64,000 nt of DNA from assembly GCA_026874595.1 (NCBI GenBank), contig CM049306.1:3798019-3862018 (forward strand), read 5' to 3'. The translations under genes were made by a program, and so were the position numbers. Shown one piece after another: positions 1 through 11,248 of the stretch. Every line of letters begins with the position of its first letter. Within the stretch, counting starts at the first letter, position 1. Under the pieces are notes generated by a model. That model saw nothing but the letters and a program-made list of their open reading frames with translations, was not told the origin of the DNA and did not search any database. The DNA is from Sipunculus nudus (lineage: Eukaryota; Annelida; Sipuncula; Golfingiida; Sipunculidae).

Positions 1-1513
1 AATTCAGGCCAAAACAGCAAATCACTCCTGAGAAAAGGGCATTTATTTATTCTACAAAACCGAAAAAAAGTATGTGTCGAAACCTGTCTGGTTTACGTAA
101 AAACATTCCAAGCTGGATGGACATGCCAAATTTTAGACCAATATCTTGAACCACTCCTGAGATATGAGCAATTTTCACCAAAAGCAAATATACCGATGGA
201 CGCCACGCGAACACGACTGCAGACGGCGCCACCCATTGTGTTTACGAGATGTAGGTGTTGAGGATCTATGAACATGCACAATTTTAACCAAGTTCATTGA
301 GGAACCACTAAGACGAACAGATGGCAAATGCACATATGGACACTACGCAAAAAGTATTGTAGGTGGCGCCAGCAGTCGCAATAATGAGAGAGAGATCCAA
401 GATCTATGGACATTCAAACTTTCAGCACAATATATGAGCTACTCCTGAAATATGGCCTGTTATCTAAAAAACACTCTGATTCGTACTGCACAGAAAGGAC
501 TGCTGGTGGGGCCCACCTGTCTTTGCACAACAACATAGGTGTAGGAACAACTATGCTGGGTTTCGGAAAGATTGGTCGAAAGGTCTCAGAGGAGTTCTCT
601 GGAAACTAACGCAGAGTTTTTGTATCACATTTTTAATTATTCTGGGGGGTATTTACGAACCCCATAGCTCAGAGGATATGGGTAACAGACACCGTATTTC
701 AGATTTCCATAGAGACTTTCCATGGACCTCCTTTGATGTCAAGTTAGAAGATTCAAGGTCCAGCGGTTATGACTTGTGCCCTGGTAACAGATGACAGCTT
801 CCTTGTAGGTATCAAAAATAGAGAAAAAATTGTAAAAAATAGAAAAAGTACAGATGGTGCCATAAGTTTGCAGAAACTGATGTAACACTCCACGATCAAT
901 ATTCATGCAAAAAAATCATGGTGATCAATTCAGTAGTTATTCAGATACCTGAACTTTTGTAACAAATCTTTGATTATTCTGGAGGGTACTTACGCGCACC
1001 CAAGCTCGGAGAATATGAGTAACAGAGACCTAATTTCAGGTTTCCAAGGAGATATTTAATGGACCTCTCAGGAGGTCAAGCTTAAAGATTCCAGGTCCAG
1101 CGGTTACGATTTGTGCCCTGTTGACAAATGACAGCTTCTTTGAAAGTATCAAAAATAGAGGAAAAAAAAAGTAAAAATTAGAAAAAGTACAGATTGCGCA
1201 ACCAGTTTGCAACAACTGATGATCAATATTCATGCAAAAAAAAACATAGTGGTCAAGGGAGCAATTATCCAGGTACTGAAGTTTTTGTATCAATTTTTTT
1301 TATTATTCTGGCGGGTATTTACGAGACCAATAGCTCGGAGAATATTGGTAACAGAGACCTAATTTCAGGTTTCCTAGGAGATATTCAATGGACCTCTCAG
1401 GATATCAAGTTTAACAGTCCAGATCCAGCGCTTACGATTTGTGCCCTGTTAACGGCCGGCCGGACTGACGCCGGACAAAGAGTGATCGCTATAGCTCAGA
1501 TGACTTTCAGTCA
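1..1513 (-). mobile_element. pearl/HINE-like tandem-repeat element, cut by window start
   Basis: Non-coding repeat element read on the minus strand. Its 5' part (about 600-1513) is built of degenerate units of about 330 bp, each with the phrase AACAGGGCACAAATCGTAAC and GTCTCTGTTACCCATAT (minus-strand sense). Its 3' part (1-600) is built of units of about 160 bp with the phrase CTACTCCTGAGATATGAGCA. The same order occurs in a complete copy at 19046-20781. The first few bases (AGCTCAGCTGA on the minus strand) are missing here and the 3' end lies outside the window. Open frames such as 1194-1592 are chance products of the repeat. Confidence 0.6.
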
Positions 1514-2159
1514 AAACGGTATTCGGGTAAAGAATATCAGCTTTTTGTGTAAACTCAACGGAAAAGGGCTCCCTATTAAAAGATTCACATAGACATGTGC
1601 GCTTGAATTTAAAATCTTTACTTCCTTTTGACCGAGTAAATTCCTTAACAGGTGATATAATGGTAAAGAGGTTCAGTGTGGATAACAGGTCGCCTCCTGA
1701 AAAAGCGTGACAGGCGAAAAAATATTTTGCTGAACCTTTGTAGAGGGTTAGGGTTAAGACATATCAATAGTCCATTTCATTTTGGAGGTAATGAGAATCA
1801 CCACAATATTTATTTTCTTATAAACCATTATAACAAAGGACCATTCCTTTATAGGGATGGGGGTATACAACGACCCCCTGCCCCCCACTTTTTGGCAAGG
1901 AGGGATGTTTCACCGTCCCTGCAGACAACGGATCTTAACAAATATATGTGACCCCCCCCCCCCCGACCCGAACCCCACCGCAACCCGAATGATAGTTCAG
2001 TTGTGGGGCTTCTTTAAAAAAAAACTTCATAAAACACATGACTTTGCCGAACGTTTGAAACCATGGTTATCATGGAAAGATATTTTTTTGTATGTATAAG
2101 AATCAGCATACCTGTAACCCATAAAAAAATAGTCAAACGATGGTCGCATCACTGGACTC

Positions 2160-2540
2160 GGTGCCTAGTGTTGACCAAAATGAAAAGCCCTCGCATTGAA
2201 AGCGGAGCCCTGTGGTCTTTGGATTAAAAACCTTTACTTCCTTTTTGAGAGGGAACATTCCTTTAGGAGCGTTACAAGGGATATTGGGGATCAATGGGGA
2301 TTATAGTGGACCCTCGTGACCGCGTATTGCACGGAATTGGCTTTTTGGCAGGACATGCGCTCTGGCCACTGTCTTAACAGGCCAGTGAAAAACCCTGAGG
2401 CACCTATTGAAAAAGCGTCACAGGCGTGGAGTAACTTGCAGCACAAAATAAATAGGGGCACCAAATGGGGAAATATTAAAATTATTAATTATTCAGCTTA
2501 ATATGGCATAATCAAGCAAAATAAAACAAACTTGTCCTAG
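2160..2540. repeat. 380-bp dispersed module, copy 1 of 3
   Basis: Begins near GTTGACCAAAATGAAAAGCC and ends near the AT-rich ATTAAAATTATTAATTATTC. Further copies lie at about 21420-21790 and 33325-33690. Short open frames exist on both strands of all copies, but they differ by frame-breaking indels between copies, so the module is treated as non-coding repeat. Confidence 0.7.
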
Positions 2541-3249
2541 AAGAGCACACCACCGATACGTGTGCCGAATTTAGAGAGTCAGTTTATAATGGAAGCAGTT
2601 AAACCGTGGTCTAGAATAAACCAAATTCCGCATTAATTATATAGAATAAAACGTTTAGACAAACGAAAGACAACCTTGTTATATAGCCACACAATCGGTT
2701 TCAGTTCAAACCTTGTGCAGGCCCAGCATCTAAATCACACATTGGCTTATTCTCAATGTGTTCAAATAATATATGTGGTGTAGCATTTTTGTCCGAACAA
2801 GTGCCTCTTAACATTTTTTAAGTCCACGTCGTAAATTAAAGCTAACGCCAAGGTGTATCGAACAAGAGTCAAAAGAAAGAGAGAATTGACCATTTAAAAA
2901 CGACAGATTCAGGGCCATTTATGAACTGAACATATATACTATGTATAGAAAACCATTACTGAAATAAACTAACTAGTCGGCTAACTGCTTACATTAGTGC
3001 CTTTTTCCAAAATGTAGCCGTCAAAACACGATACAGTTGGCAATCATATGGGGCTGGTAAGCCTAACCTGACAGGCTTAATCAGCAATACGGGTAAATTC
3101 TTACTTTTGTGTCTCGACCTATCAGGGAGAAAGAAAATCCGCTTGTGTTTTCTGTTAACAGAGTCTAAAGAACAGTATTTTATGTGTGGCTCAACACAGA
3201 TAAAGCAGTAATCCAACTGCTCATCATGCTGTTTTTCAAGAAGTAGGAA

Positions 3250-3251
<2 letters not shown>

Positions 3252-3343
<92 letters not shown>
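3252..3343. repeat. (TA)n microsatellite
   Basis: About 90 bp of nearly pure TA with one interruption. The same microsatellite sits at the same place in the duplicated copy (28290-28346). Confidence 0.95.
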
Positions 3344-3347
<4 letters not shown>

Positions 3348-3349
3348 GC

Positions 3350-4440
3350 GACTATAGAAAACTGTTCTTTTACATTATTTCAGCTCAAGTCATCTGAGCC
3401 ATAAACTTTCATTCCAATTCTTTTCCAGTACATACCGATTTCCATTCAATTCCAGTTTTAATTTAGAATTAACCCTAACTTTTACAGTACCTATATATAA
3501 CACAACTAAAAAAAAATAAAAATTCTCTATTTTATTTAAATCATGTCACAGTTTTAAATACATTTTACTTGAGAATTGAAAATGATGCAAAATATATCTG
3601 TTTGACGAGCCACCTTTCATAACTCCAGTGTTAATACAAAATATGTAAAATAACATATAGTGGAATTTTTTTACTGTCGGCGAGTATTGGTAGAAAGTGT
3701 CCTTTCCCAATGTTAAACGTACCGATGCCTATTGATAGACCCATCCAAATAATGTCTCCTCCCCTGGTGGTGGGGGGGGGGGGTCTGTTGTCTGTCGTGG
3801 TCGTCCTCGTCCGTGTCAAATCTTGTGAACGCAATAACTTTGGAATATTTTATTTTATATATAAATTTATTCTTCCAAAATCTGGGACAAGTGTTTTTTG
3901 TGTACCCTGTGACTTTTGAAGTATCGCATGTTTTTACCTCAAATTTGAAACACTAATTGTTTAAATCAAGTTGTTTGAGGAGCTCAAAAACTGGTGACCT
4001 TGACCTTCAATAACAAGGTCAAATCAGTGGTCGGTGTCATATTTGTGGACGCGATAACTTCTGAATGACTGAACTTGTTTTCATGGAATTTAAAATTTAA
4101 AATGTTTCTACCAATATCTTAGACGAGTTCGAAAATCGGTGACCTTGACCTTCATTAATAAGGTCAAATAGGCCGAAATAAAATTTTTTTTGGTGAACCC
4201 CATTATTTTTTAAGTATCGCACATTTTTTTTCTCGAATTAAGAATAAAATTGTTTTAACAAGTTCCTTGAGGAGCTCGAAAACTTGTGACCTTGACCTTG
4301 ATCTCCAAGGTCAAATCGTCAAGAATTTAAAGTATAAAAAAATATAAAGTAAAATCTCAGATCAGTTCATAACCAAGTTACCTTGATCATTATCATACAT
4401 GGTCAAATCTTTATAAATCCAGGATATAAGTTAACACAAA
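3350..4440. repeat. segmental duplication block with TGACCTTGACCTT motifs, copy 1
   Basis: Closely matches 28346-29530. It contains several degenerate units with the phrase GTGACCTTGACCTTCA followed by AAGGTCAAAT. No coding potential. A G-run at about 3769-3782 differs between the copies. Confidence 0.75.
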
Positions 4441-4557
4441 ACTTAAGGGGTCAAATCCCCCCTCAAATTTGGGTAAGTGAGTCCCGTAGTCAGCGGAGAC
4501 AAATAGTTGATTTTGTGTCAAAAATCCAAGTCATCGAAGTTTAAAATGTATCCATGG

Positions 4558-4729
4558 GTATTGATATATTGACCGATCCCAATTTTAAGTGTATCCGTGT
4601 GTATTGATATATTGACCGATCCCAATTTTAAGTGTATCTGTGCGTATTGATATATAGACCAATCCCAATTTAAATTGTATCTGTGCGTATTGATATATTG
4701 ACCCATTTGAATTTTAAGTGTTTCTGTGC

Positions 4730-4782
<53 letters not shown>

Positions 4783-4845
4783 CTTATTTATATATATACA
4801 ATGTATATTGACCCATCTCAATTTTAAGTGTATCGGTGCGTATTG
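4558..4845. repeat. 43-bp satellite with (TA)n insertion
   Basis: Four units start at 4558, 4601, 4644 and 4687, exactly 43 bp apart, each beginning GTATTGATATATTGACC and ending AATTTTAAGTGTATC. A (TA)n tract (about 4731-4780) follows, then one more degenerate unit (4801-4845). The array lies just beyond the 3' end of the sulfotransferase gene. A related array is at 33060-33310, and one decayed unit is beside the sulfotransferase pseudogene at about 46460-46490. Confidence 0.85.
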
Positions 4846-5006
4846 ATTTGCTGATCCATAATAATCCCATGCAATCTTTTTAAAGATAACATAACAAACA
4901 ATCAAAATAACAATCCCAAGGGCCAACTGCATGGAGAGCTTTTGATTACACTGAAATTCCTTAGTATTGAACGATACCAAATCTCAAGCATATTTATCCT
5001 AACACC

Positions 5007-6650
5007 CTATTCCATATAGTTCTTATACCCGAACATATCCATGTCAAAGGCTAGAATTTTTTCGAGTTTTGCCTTAGTTTCCTTAGGCAGATTATTGAAA
5101 GCGTTGAGTTTGAGCGATTTTCTTCGAGTTTTCATGACTTTTAGATATTTCTCCAGACCCCCGGCACTTGCCAGCTGCTCATCAATAACCCCTTGGCAGA
5201 AACTCTCCCAAATTTTCACTGAAAATAGATTGTTAAGAACGTCCGAAGGGAGTGCAGGCATTTGAGCTGAAGGATCAACTACGCCACCAGTTTTCCATGT
5301 CCGCCAGTTTTTCTCCATTATAATTTCTGGCGTGGAACAGAAGTTGTCGTCTTGGTCGAATTTTCCATGAAACCGACAAATTGATTCAAACATCCACTTA
5401 CTGTTCACGGTGTCATTTAATACTGGTGTAATATTTGTTTTTGTCGAAAGATATGCTAAATCAGTTTTAGCAGATTCCAGCTTGACAATGATATCAAAAT
5501 TGATGCCACAAACGTTACATAGGTTATAGTATGGTAGGAAATGGACATCCAATAGTTCATCACTTTCCAATTGATCGATATAAAACTGAACAAATTCTGC
5601 AAAGGTCACATTGTGACCACATCTGAGAGAAAGAGGGTCTGCTCCTTGTCGATATCTTTGAATTATTTTCTTACCGTTTTCCACATATTTAAAACCTGGT
5701 CTCACATATTTGTCAGTGTACGCTGACCACAGCCTGTCGTAAGGGTGGCGGACTGATGTAACTTTAAGATACTGCTTTAGGATTGACTCTCTTTCCTCAT
5801 TTGGGTACTTCCAGTATGGTTTACCTGTATCATCCATACATGTTTGTCTCCAAAAGTTTGACCCAGCCTTTGGAATGAAGCAGAAAAACAGTTTCTTTCC
5901 TTCATCAAAAAAAGATGTCCAGTTTCGTGCTGGAAGTTTTATAGTGTAGTAGTTGTTTATTGCTTTGCATACATTTTGTACCCTGCTGAGTCGCTCTCTG
6001 TGTAGCTCATAGATAGCGTAAGGAAACCCCTATTAAAACAAAGAATATTAAAAAATCTATATAGGAATGGAAATATTAATTCTTGATTATCTACTTTTCA
6101 AAATTCAAAGCAGTCATTTAAAAAACTTTAAGAAATCGACTATACATTAGAAATAAACCTTGCTTTAAATTCTCATTAAAATCGTTGTGCTTTAGCATTA
6201 CTCCAGAGCTTTTTGTTTCCGATGAGCTATTTGTGTATACACTTTAACTAACACCCAAATATCATACAGTAATCAATTAAATTAATAAATATGGAAACAA
6301 CCTATTAAACCAATTGTACGGTTAAATTTGTTTCTTGTACGAAGCTTAAAAATACAAAATTTTTCTTCATAGTTCAAGAAGCTATTTATTTAAATGAAAC
6401 AATCAATTATTATTTTTCATACCTCAGACCTTGAATTTTTCATCTGGCCCAAAGTTGTATCTTTCATTATGGATATCTGTCCATATCTCTGGTAGGGATA
6501 CCATACAAGAGCTGGACAAATTGCAATGAGCAATGTTTTTAGACAGAACCTTAGACTGAGCGGCCTGGAGACAGCTTTTTTTATATAATCTGAAACATAT
6601 TCAAACCATGACATGAATCTTACATAATATTCACATCTATATCTAAACAT
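5007..6650 (-). CDS. carbohydrate sulfotransferase, HNK-1 ST family (two exons)
   Basis: Golgi type II membrane enzyme that would transfer sulfate from PAPS to a glycan; acceptor sugar unknown. Exon 1 is 6650-6423 and exon 2 is 6029-5007; the intron (6422-6030) has a GTATG donor and a TAG acceptor and joins in phase 0. The spliced protein is 416 aa, normal for the family. The ATG at 6650 is directly preceded by an in-frame TAA, which fixes the start. Residues about 32-52 form a signal anchor (LRFCLKTLLIAICPALVW). The 5'-phosphosulfate-binding loop is IPKAGSNFWR (128-137). The 3'-phosphate-binding motif is VRHPYDRLWSAY (169-180), with the R-x7-S spacing. No stop or frameshift was found. It resembles CHST8-14 members; the exact orthologue cannot be named. 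Three decayed copies lie downstream (23.5, 42.2 and 46.5 kb). Confidence 0.88.
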
Positions 6651-6815
6651 TTACGTCCGTAAAAGAAGTTCTTTGTTTATTCCTATTTTTCTGTCCTTCA
6701 AACATCAACCAGGACATGTAAGTTATCAGGTTTACAAAAGCTACACTTGTAGCAAGGTTTACACAAGCTATACTTATTCAGAGCATTAGACGCATTTATA
6801 ATTTCAAGTGTACAA

Positions 6816-8348
6816 AACTGAGTCATCTGAGATATTGCGATCACTCTTTGTCCCTCATCCGTCCGGCAATCCAGCCGTTGAACGTTAACAGGGTACAAAT
6901 CGTAACCACTGGACCTGGAATCATCTTACATCCAGAGAGGTCCATGAAAAACCTCTTTGGAAACCTGGAATTAGGTCTCTGTTATCAATATTCTTTAAGC
7001 TATGGGGCTACGAAGTCTCCCCCATGAAAATGAAAAATTTGATACAAAAGCTCAAGTATCTCAACAACTTGTACATTGATTGCCATGATTTTTTGCATGC
7101 CTATGCATCATGGAGTAATTCATCAGTTCCTGCAGATTGGTGACGCAACCTGGACTTTTTTTAATTTTTTTACGCATTTTTATCTTATTGCATTGATCAC
7201 AATGATTCTTTGCATGGATATTGATCATGGAATGTTTCATCAGTTTCTGCGGACTGGTGGCGCCACCTGTATTTTTAATTTTTTTTCTTCAATTTTTGAG
7301 ATCTTAAAAGATGCGGTCATCTGTTAACAGGGTACAAATCGTAACCACTGGACCTGGAATTTTCTTACTTTACATCCAGAGAGGTCCATGAAAAGTCTCC
7401 ATGGTAACCTGAAATTAGGTCTCTGTTGCCCATTTTCTTCAAGCTATGGGGTTCCGAAGTACCACCAGAATAATGAAAAATTTGATACAAAAGCTCTATT
7501 ATCTTAACAACTTGTGCATTGATTGCCATGATTTTTTGCATGCCTATGCATCATGGAGTAATTCATCAGTTCCTGCAGATTGGTGACGCCACCTGGACTT
7601 TTTTTTTATTTTGTTTACGCATTTTTAACTTTATTTTTGAGACCTTCAAAGATGTGTCCATCTGTTAACAGGGCACAAACCATAACCATTTGACCTGGAA
7701 TCTTCTTTCTTGACATCCCGGGAGGTCCATAAAAATATCTATGGAAACCTGAATTCAGGTCTCTGTTATTCATATCCTCCGAGCTATGGGGCTTAGAAGT
7801 ACCTCCCAGAATAACTTAAAATTTGAAACAAAAGCTCCAGTACCTGAACAACTAATACATTGATCACCATAATTATTTGCATGCATATTCCTCATGGAGT
7901 GTAACATCAGTTTTTGCAGACTGGTGGCGCCACCTGGCAGTTTTAACACATTTTTATTTCTCTATTTTTTAGATCTTCAAAGATGAGGTCGTCCGTTAAC
8001 AAGGCACAAATTGTTACCATTGGTCCTAGAATCTTCTAACTTAATATCCTGAGAGTTCCTCAAAAGTTCTGCTCAGAAACCTGAAATTTGATCACTGTGA
8101 CCTATATTATCAGGGTTTAATGTATGAATGAGCACCCAATAAATAATGCAAAATACACACAAATTGCCGGATTCCTCAGGAAAATCTGGTTGGATTGTCA
8201 TCAGATTTGTTGCGCTTATGGGTCTTGATGAACTTAAGCTGATATACTGGAACAATGATGCCACCTACATTATCTCAATTAGTTGCCTACGCAAGGACAT
8301 ATTGTAAACATGTCAGTCGGCGGAGCGTCATGACCCAAGGGTCACTTG
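6816..8348 (+). mobile_element. pearl/HINE-like element, 5' end degenerate
   Basis: Starts in the conserved GTCATCTGAG...GTCCGTC head and has about four tandem units of roughly 330 bp, each with GTTAACAGGGCACAAATCGT and TTCATCAGTTTCTGCAGACTGG followed by a GGTGGCGCCACC-like site. It ends with the near-palindrome GACCCAAGGGTC and CACTTG, followed by T. No coding region is visible. It lies upstream of the sulfotransferase gene in a head-to-head sense. Confidence 0.65.
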
Positions 8349-8745
8349 TTGAATTCATTAATTGCCCGACACTAAACCCCTTTGTTTTATTCTGCCCGTT
8401 GTCGACCTTGGAGTAGACTTGTAAAGTGACCAATGAATGAAAATCATCCCTCATGTCAGATAAAAATGCCCATACAATAAAACAATTAGCAACCTATGTA
8501 CACTATGCCTATGTCAGGAGAGATGATGAATTGAAAGCTATCATCTAAGTAATCTATTTATTCACTTACTTATTCATATACCAATCAAGAAATAGATAAA
8601 CTGTTTTCCATCGATGCATTATACTACTGTTTGTTTATATGTTCACTTATTTATTATTATTAATATAATTGGTATTATAATTGTTAGATTTGACCTCTAA
8701 ATGAAATGAAATATGTGTGGTACAATTGATCTTTATTAATTGGCG
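8349..8745. other. no feature seen
   Basis: About 400 bp of AT-rich sequence without recognisable gene, repeat or motif. Confidence 0.5.
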
Positions 8746-8776
8746 TTTAACTTGCGAAAACAAGGAGCGCGGTCAC

Positions 8777-8804
8777 GTGACCAGTCTCGCGCGAGACTGG
8801 TCAC
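8777..8804. repeat. 28-nt perfect palindrome
   Basis: Perfect inverted repeat centred on CTCGCGCGAG with outer arms GTGACCAG and CTGGTCAC. It overlaps a second palindrome GGTCACGTGACC (8771-8782), which contains an E-box CACGTG. It lies just inside the presumed 5' end of the YR retroelement, so a role in its terminal structure or promoter is possible but unproven. Confidence 0.85.
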
Positions 8805-9108
8805 TTGACTGATTACGTGTCTGCGCATACGTGTCAGGTGATAAAGGCCGGGAATTGGTGGGTTTTAAAATTTGTTTGCCAGCTGCAGCAAGGCGGACAC
8901 TTCATGAAATTATTGCTAGCAAAAGTGTCAGAGAAAGTGCCAGTGAAGTATGGGAACTGAAGATACCGAAGGGCTGCAGGTCCCTCAGCTGCTGAACGGG
9001 GCCAAATAAACAAGCAAGATAATGCTACAATAGACTGTCTCGCAAAGCAAGGGTTTACCTCTATTGAGGCTTTTGCGCTTTTGGGGGCGGAGGGACCTTC
9101 CCTGTAAA

Positions 9109-10251
9109 ATGCCGCGGGGCCAGCAGAAATTAGTACTTCAAGCTGTTACCAAGCTCAAGCCCGAGTCGAACCCAGTGGCCACGTCTCAAACACAAACTTT
9201 GACGCAAGCGGCCCGTCCTGTGGTGGTGCCAAACGAAGAAATAATGTTGACAGCACCGCAAGCGGCCCTATTGTATACCCCGTGTTCTCCGGCCGTATAA
9301 TTACCCGGGCAAAGAAGTCAAGACCACGAACAAGTGCCTGAAACAACTGACCTTTACACGACAGAAATGCTACAATTCTATAAACGGCAACAAGGACCAA
9401 GCTCTCGTCAGGGCCCGATGGACACCGTGCCTCAGACAGGTTCTCAAGTACGCAGCTTGCAGAATATCGCCCAACAAGACCACGACAATGACCTGGAAAA
9501 ACGTGTGCAAGACCAGCTTATGACAACCTTGAGCCAGCTGGGTCTCCTGAAGGACACACAAACCGACCAAGTCCGAAGTCATTCGAACGTTGTGGGTAAT
9601 GTGACCTGGGAGGACCCTCAAATACATCTCACTGCTCTCGCACCAGGTACGTCCCCTTACCTTGACATAGTTGATTTTGTTGACCTTGCTGGAGGTACTC
9701 AAGAAACTGTAATTGGGCAGGCACAAATTTCTGGCAACCCAGAAATTTTTCTTAGGACAGGGCCAAGAAAACCCCGCTTGGAAGATTTATCTTTCCCCCA
9801 GTGGACATCAGCAAACCTAGCTATTATGAGGGTTTTGCTTGCAAAAGGTCAGCTGGTCGGACAACAAGGAAATTTAGATTATTTGGCACATACTACCCAT
9901 GTTAGTAAATTTATGAAAAACTATGATAAGATGTCTGTTTTCTTATGGGACAGAGAATACCGAAGAATGCAGGCTGTCCATAAATTTAGATGTGGCACAG
10001 ATGTGGGTCATCTTCAAGGCTTCGTGCTGAGACCAAAACAGACTGGTTTCCATATTATTAACAAACCTCCAGTACGTCAGCAAGGCTATGTTAGGGTGAA
10101 GGTGCCTACCACAGCTGATGGTGCTGAAATTTGCAAATCTTTTACCTCTCGGGGTGGGTGCCGATTCCCCAACTGTAAATATACACATGTTTGTGTTAAG
10201 CCTGACTGTGGCCAGCCGAACCCAGTGTGGAGACCTGATAATAAGGAATAG
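9109..10251 (+). pseudogene. Gag-like protein of YR retrotransposon
   Basis: One reading frame from the ATG at 9109 (MPRGQQKL) to the stop at 10249-10251, broken only by a TAA at 9298-9300. The N-terminal third is Gln/Thr-rich and low in complexity. The C-terminus carries a CCCH-type zinc finger, CKSFTSRGGCRFPNCKYTHVC (C-x8-C-x4-C-x3-H), as found in Gag-like proteins of DIRS/Ngaro elements, where it would bind the element RNA. The start could also be the upstream in-frame ATG at 9064. The rest of the protein has no domain I recognise. The domain call rests on the zinc finger and on the RT-recombinase genes downstream. Confidence 0.7.
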
Positions 10252-10315
10252 GTTTGTCAGGCTCAGGCTTCTCGGTGAAGCAGTCTTAATTATGAAGCCT
10301 GGGCTGTAATGTTGG

Positions 10316-11233
10316 ATAATGACGTTGATAAATCATTCATTTTGTCTGGCATCTAGGAGGGTTTTGATATTGTTGACAAAAATGCCATACCTAAAGAAAC
10401 GTTTGTTAAAAATCATAAATCAGTCAAACAATATTCAGATTTGGTGGATAAACAAATCCAAAAAGAGATAGAGAATGGCAATTATGTAATATGTAAAGAC
10501 AAACCAATTTATATTAGCCCCTTGGTGGCTATTCCAAAATCAAATGGGGAGGCGCGATTAATCCTTGATTGTAGTTTACCTAGAGGAGCTGCGTTAAATG
10601 ATTAAATTTCTAAAACAGATAGTTTTTCTTTTAAGACAGTTGATGATGCAGCTGCTCTAATGAAGCAGGGATGTTACATGGCCAAGGTAGATTTTAAATC
10701 AGCTTACAGGTCAGTCCCCATCAGTCAGGCCAGTCAGTACTTTACAGGTCAAGAATAGACAGATAAGAATGGTAAAACTATATATCTTAGAGATACAAAG
10801 CTCCTTTTTGGATCTAAATTAGCACCAAGTATATTTAATAGGCTCTCTCAAGCTGTGACCAGAATAATGGCAAAAAGGGTTTTGATCAAATCATTGCATA
10901 CTTGGACGACTTCCTCATTGTAAGTGATTCATTTCATGGTTGTGTACAATCATTAAAAGTGCTTGTTGTTACATCAAGAGAGTTAGGGTTTAGCATAAAT
11001 TGGAATAAAGTAACAGACCCTTCTCAGTGTTTAACTGTTCTGGGTGTGCAGCTTGATTCTGTATCGATGGTACTCAGTATCCCTGAGGTAAAAGTGTTAG
11101 AGCTTAAACAAGAGCTTGAATTATTCATTAATAGGCGTAGGGTGTCAAAAAGGCAATTGCAGAGTCTTATAGGAAAGCTAAACTGGACAGCTGCTATAAT
11201 TAAGGGTGGACGAGTATTTCTTCGCCGGTTAAT
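10316..11233 (+). pseudogene. reverse transcriptase of YR retrotransposon (5' part of pol)
   Basis: Reads DKNAIPKETFVKNH, then ISPLVAIPKSNGEARLILDCSLPRG (fingers), AKVDFKSAYRSVPI (motif A with catalytic Asp), LLFGSKLAPSIFNRLSQAVTR (motif B) and YLDDFLIV (motif C, about 10896-10919). It ends in KRQLQSLIGKLNWTAA and GGRVFLRRLINAAN, a connection segment typical of DIRS-type RT. In-frame stops occur near 10351, 10612 and 10756, and a one-base frameshift near 10878 precedes YLDD. The frame resumes at 15164 as NAANSMKHK after the LINE insertion. Confidence 0.8.
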
Positions 11234-11248
11234 AAATGCAGCAAACAG
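11234..11248 (+). repeat. target-site duplication of LINE, left copy
   Basis: AAATGCAGCAAACAG, matching AAATGCAGCAAATAG at 15162-15176 with one change. In the retroelement reading frame both encode the same N-A-A-N-S stretch. Confidence 0.88.

Larger units (their letters stand above)
1..2797. repeat. segmental duplication block, copy 1
   Basis: This whole stretch is closely repeated in direct orientation at about 19325-22053, including the repeat element, a poly-C tract (about 1950-1964 here, 21213-21228 there) and the module at 2160-2540. Differences are point changes and small indels. I see no gene in it. After 2797 the match switches to the third copy (about 33945-34240), so the duplication is patchy. 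Confidence 0.8.

Noticed and set aside
1194-1592. 132-codon open frame
   Set aside because: Lies within repeat units of the pearl/HINE-like element; the copy at 20445-20783 is broken by indels.
4518-4706. Minus-strand frame with repeated GQYINTH
   Set aside because: Translation of the 43-bp satellite; no conservation between units beyond the DNA repeat.
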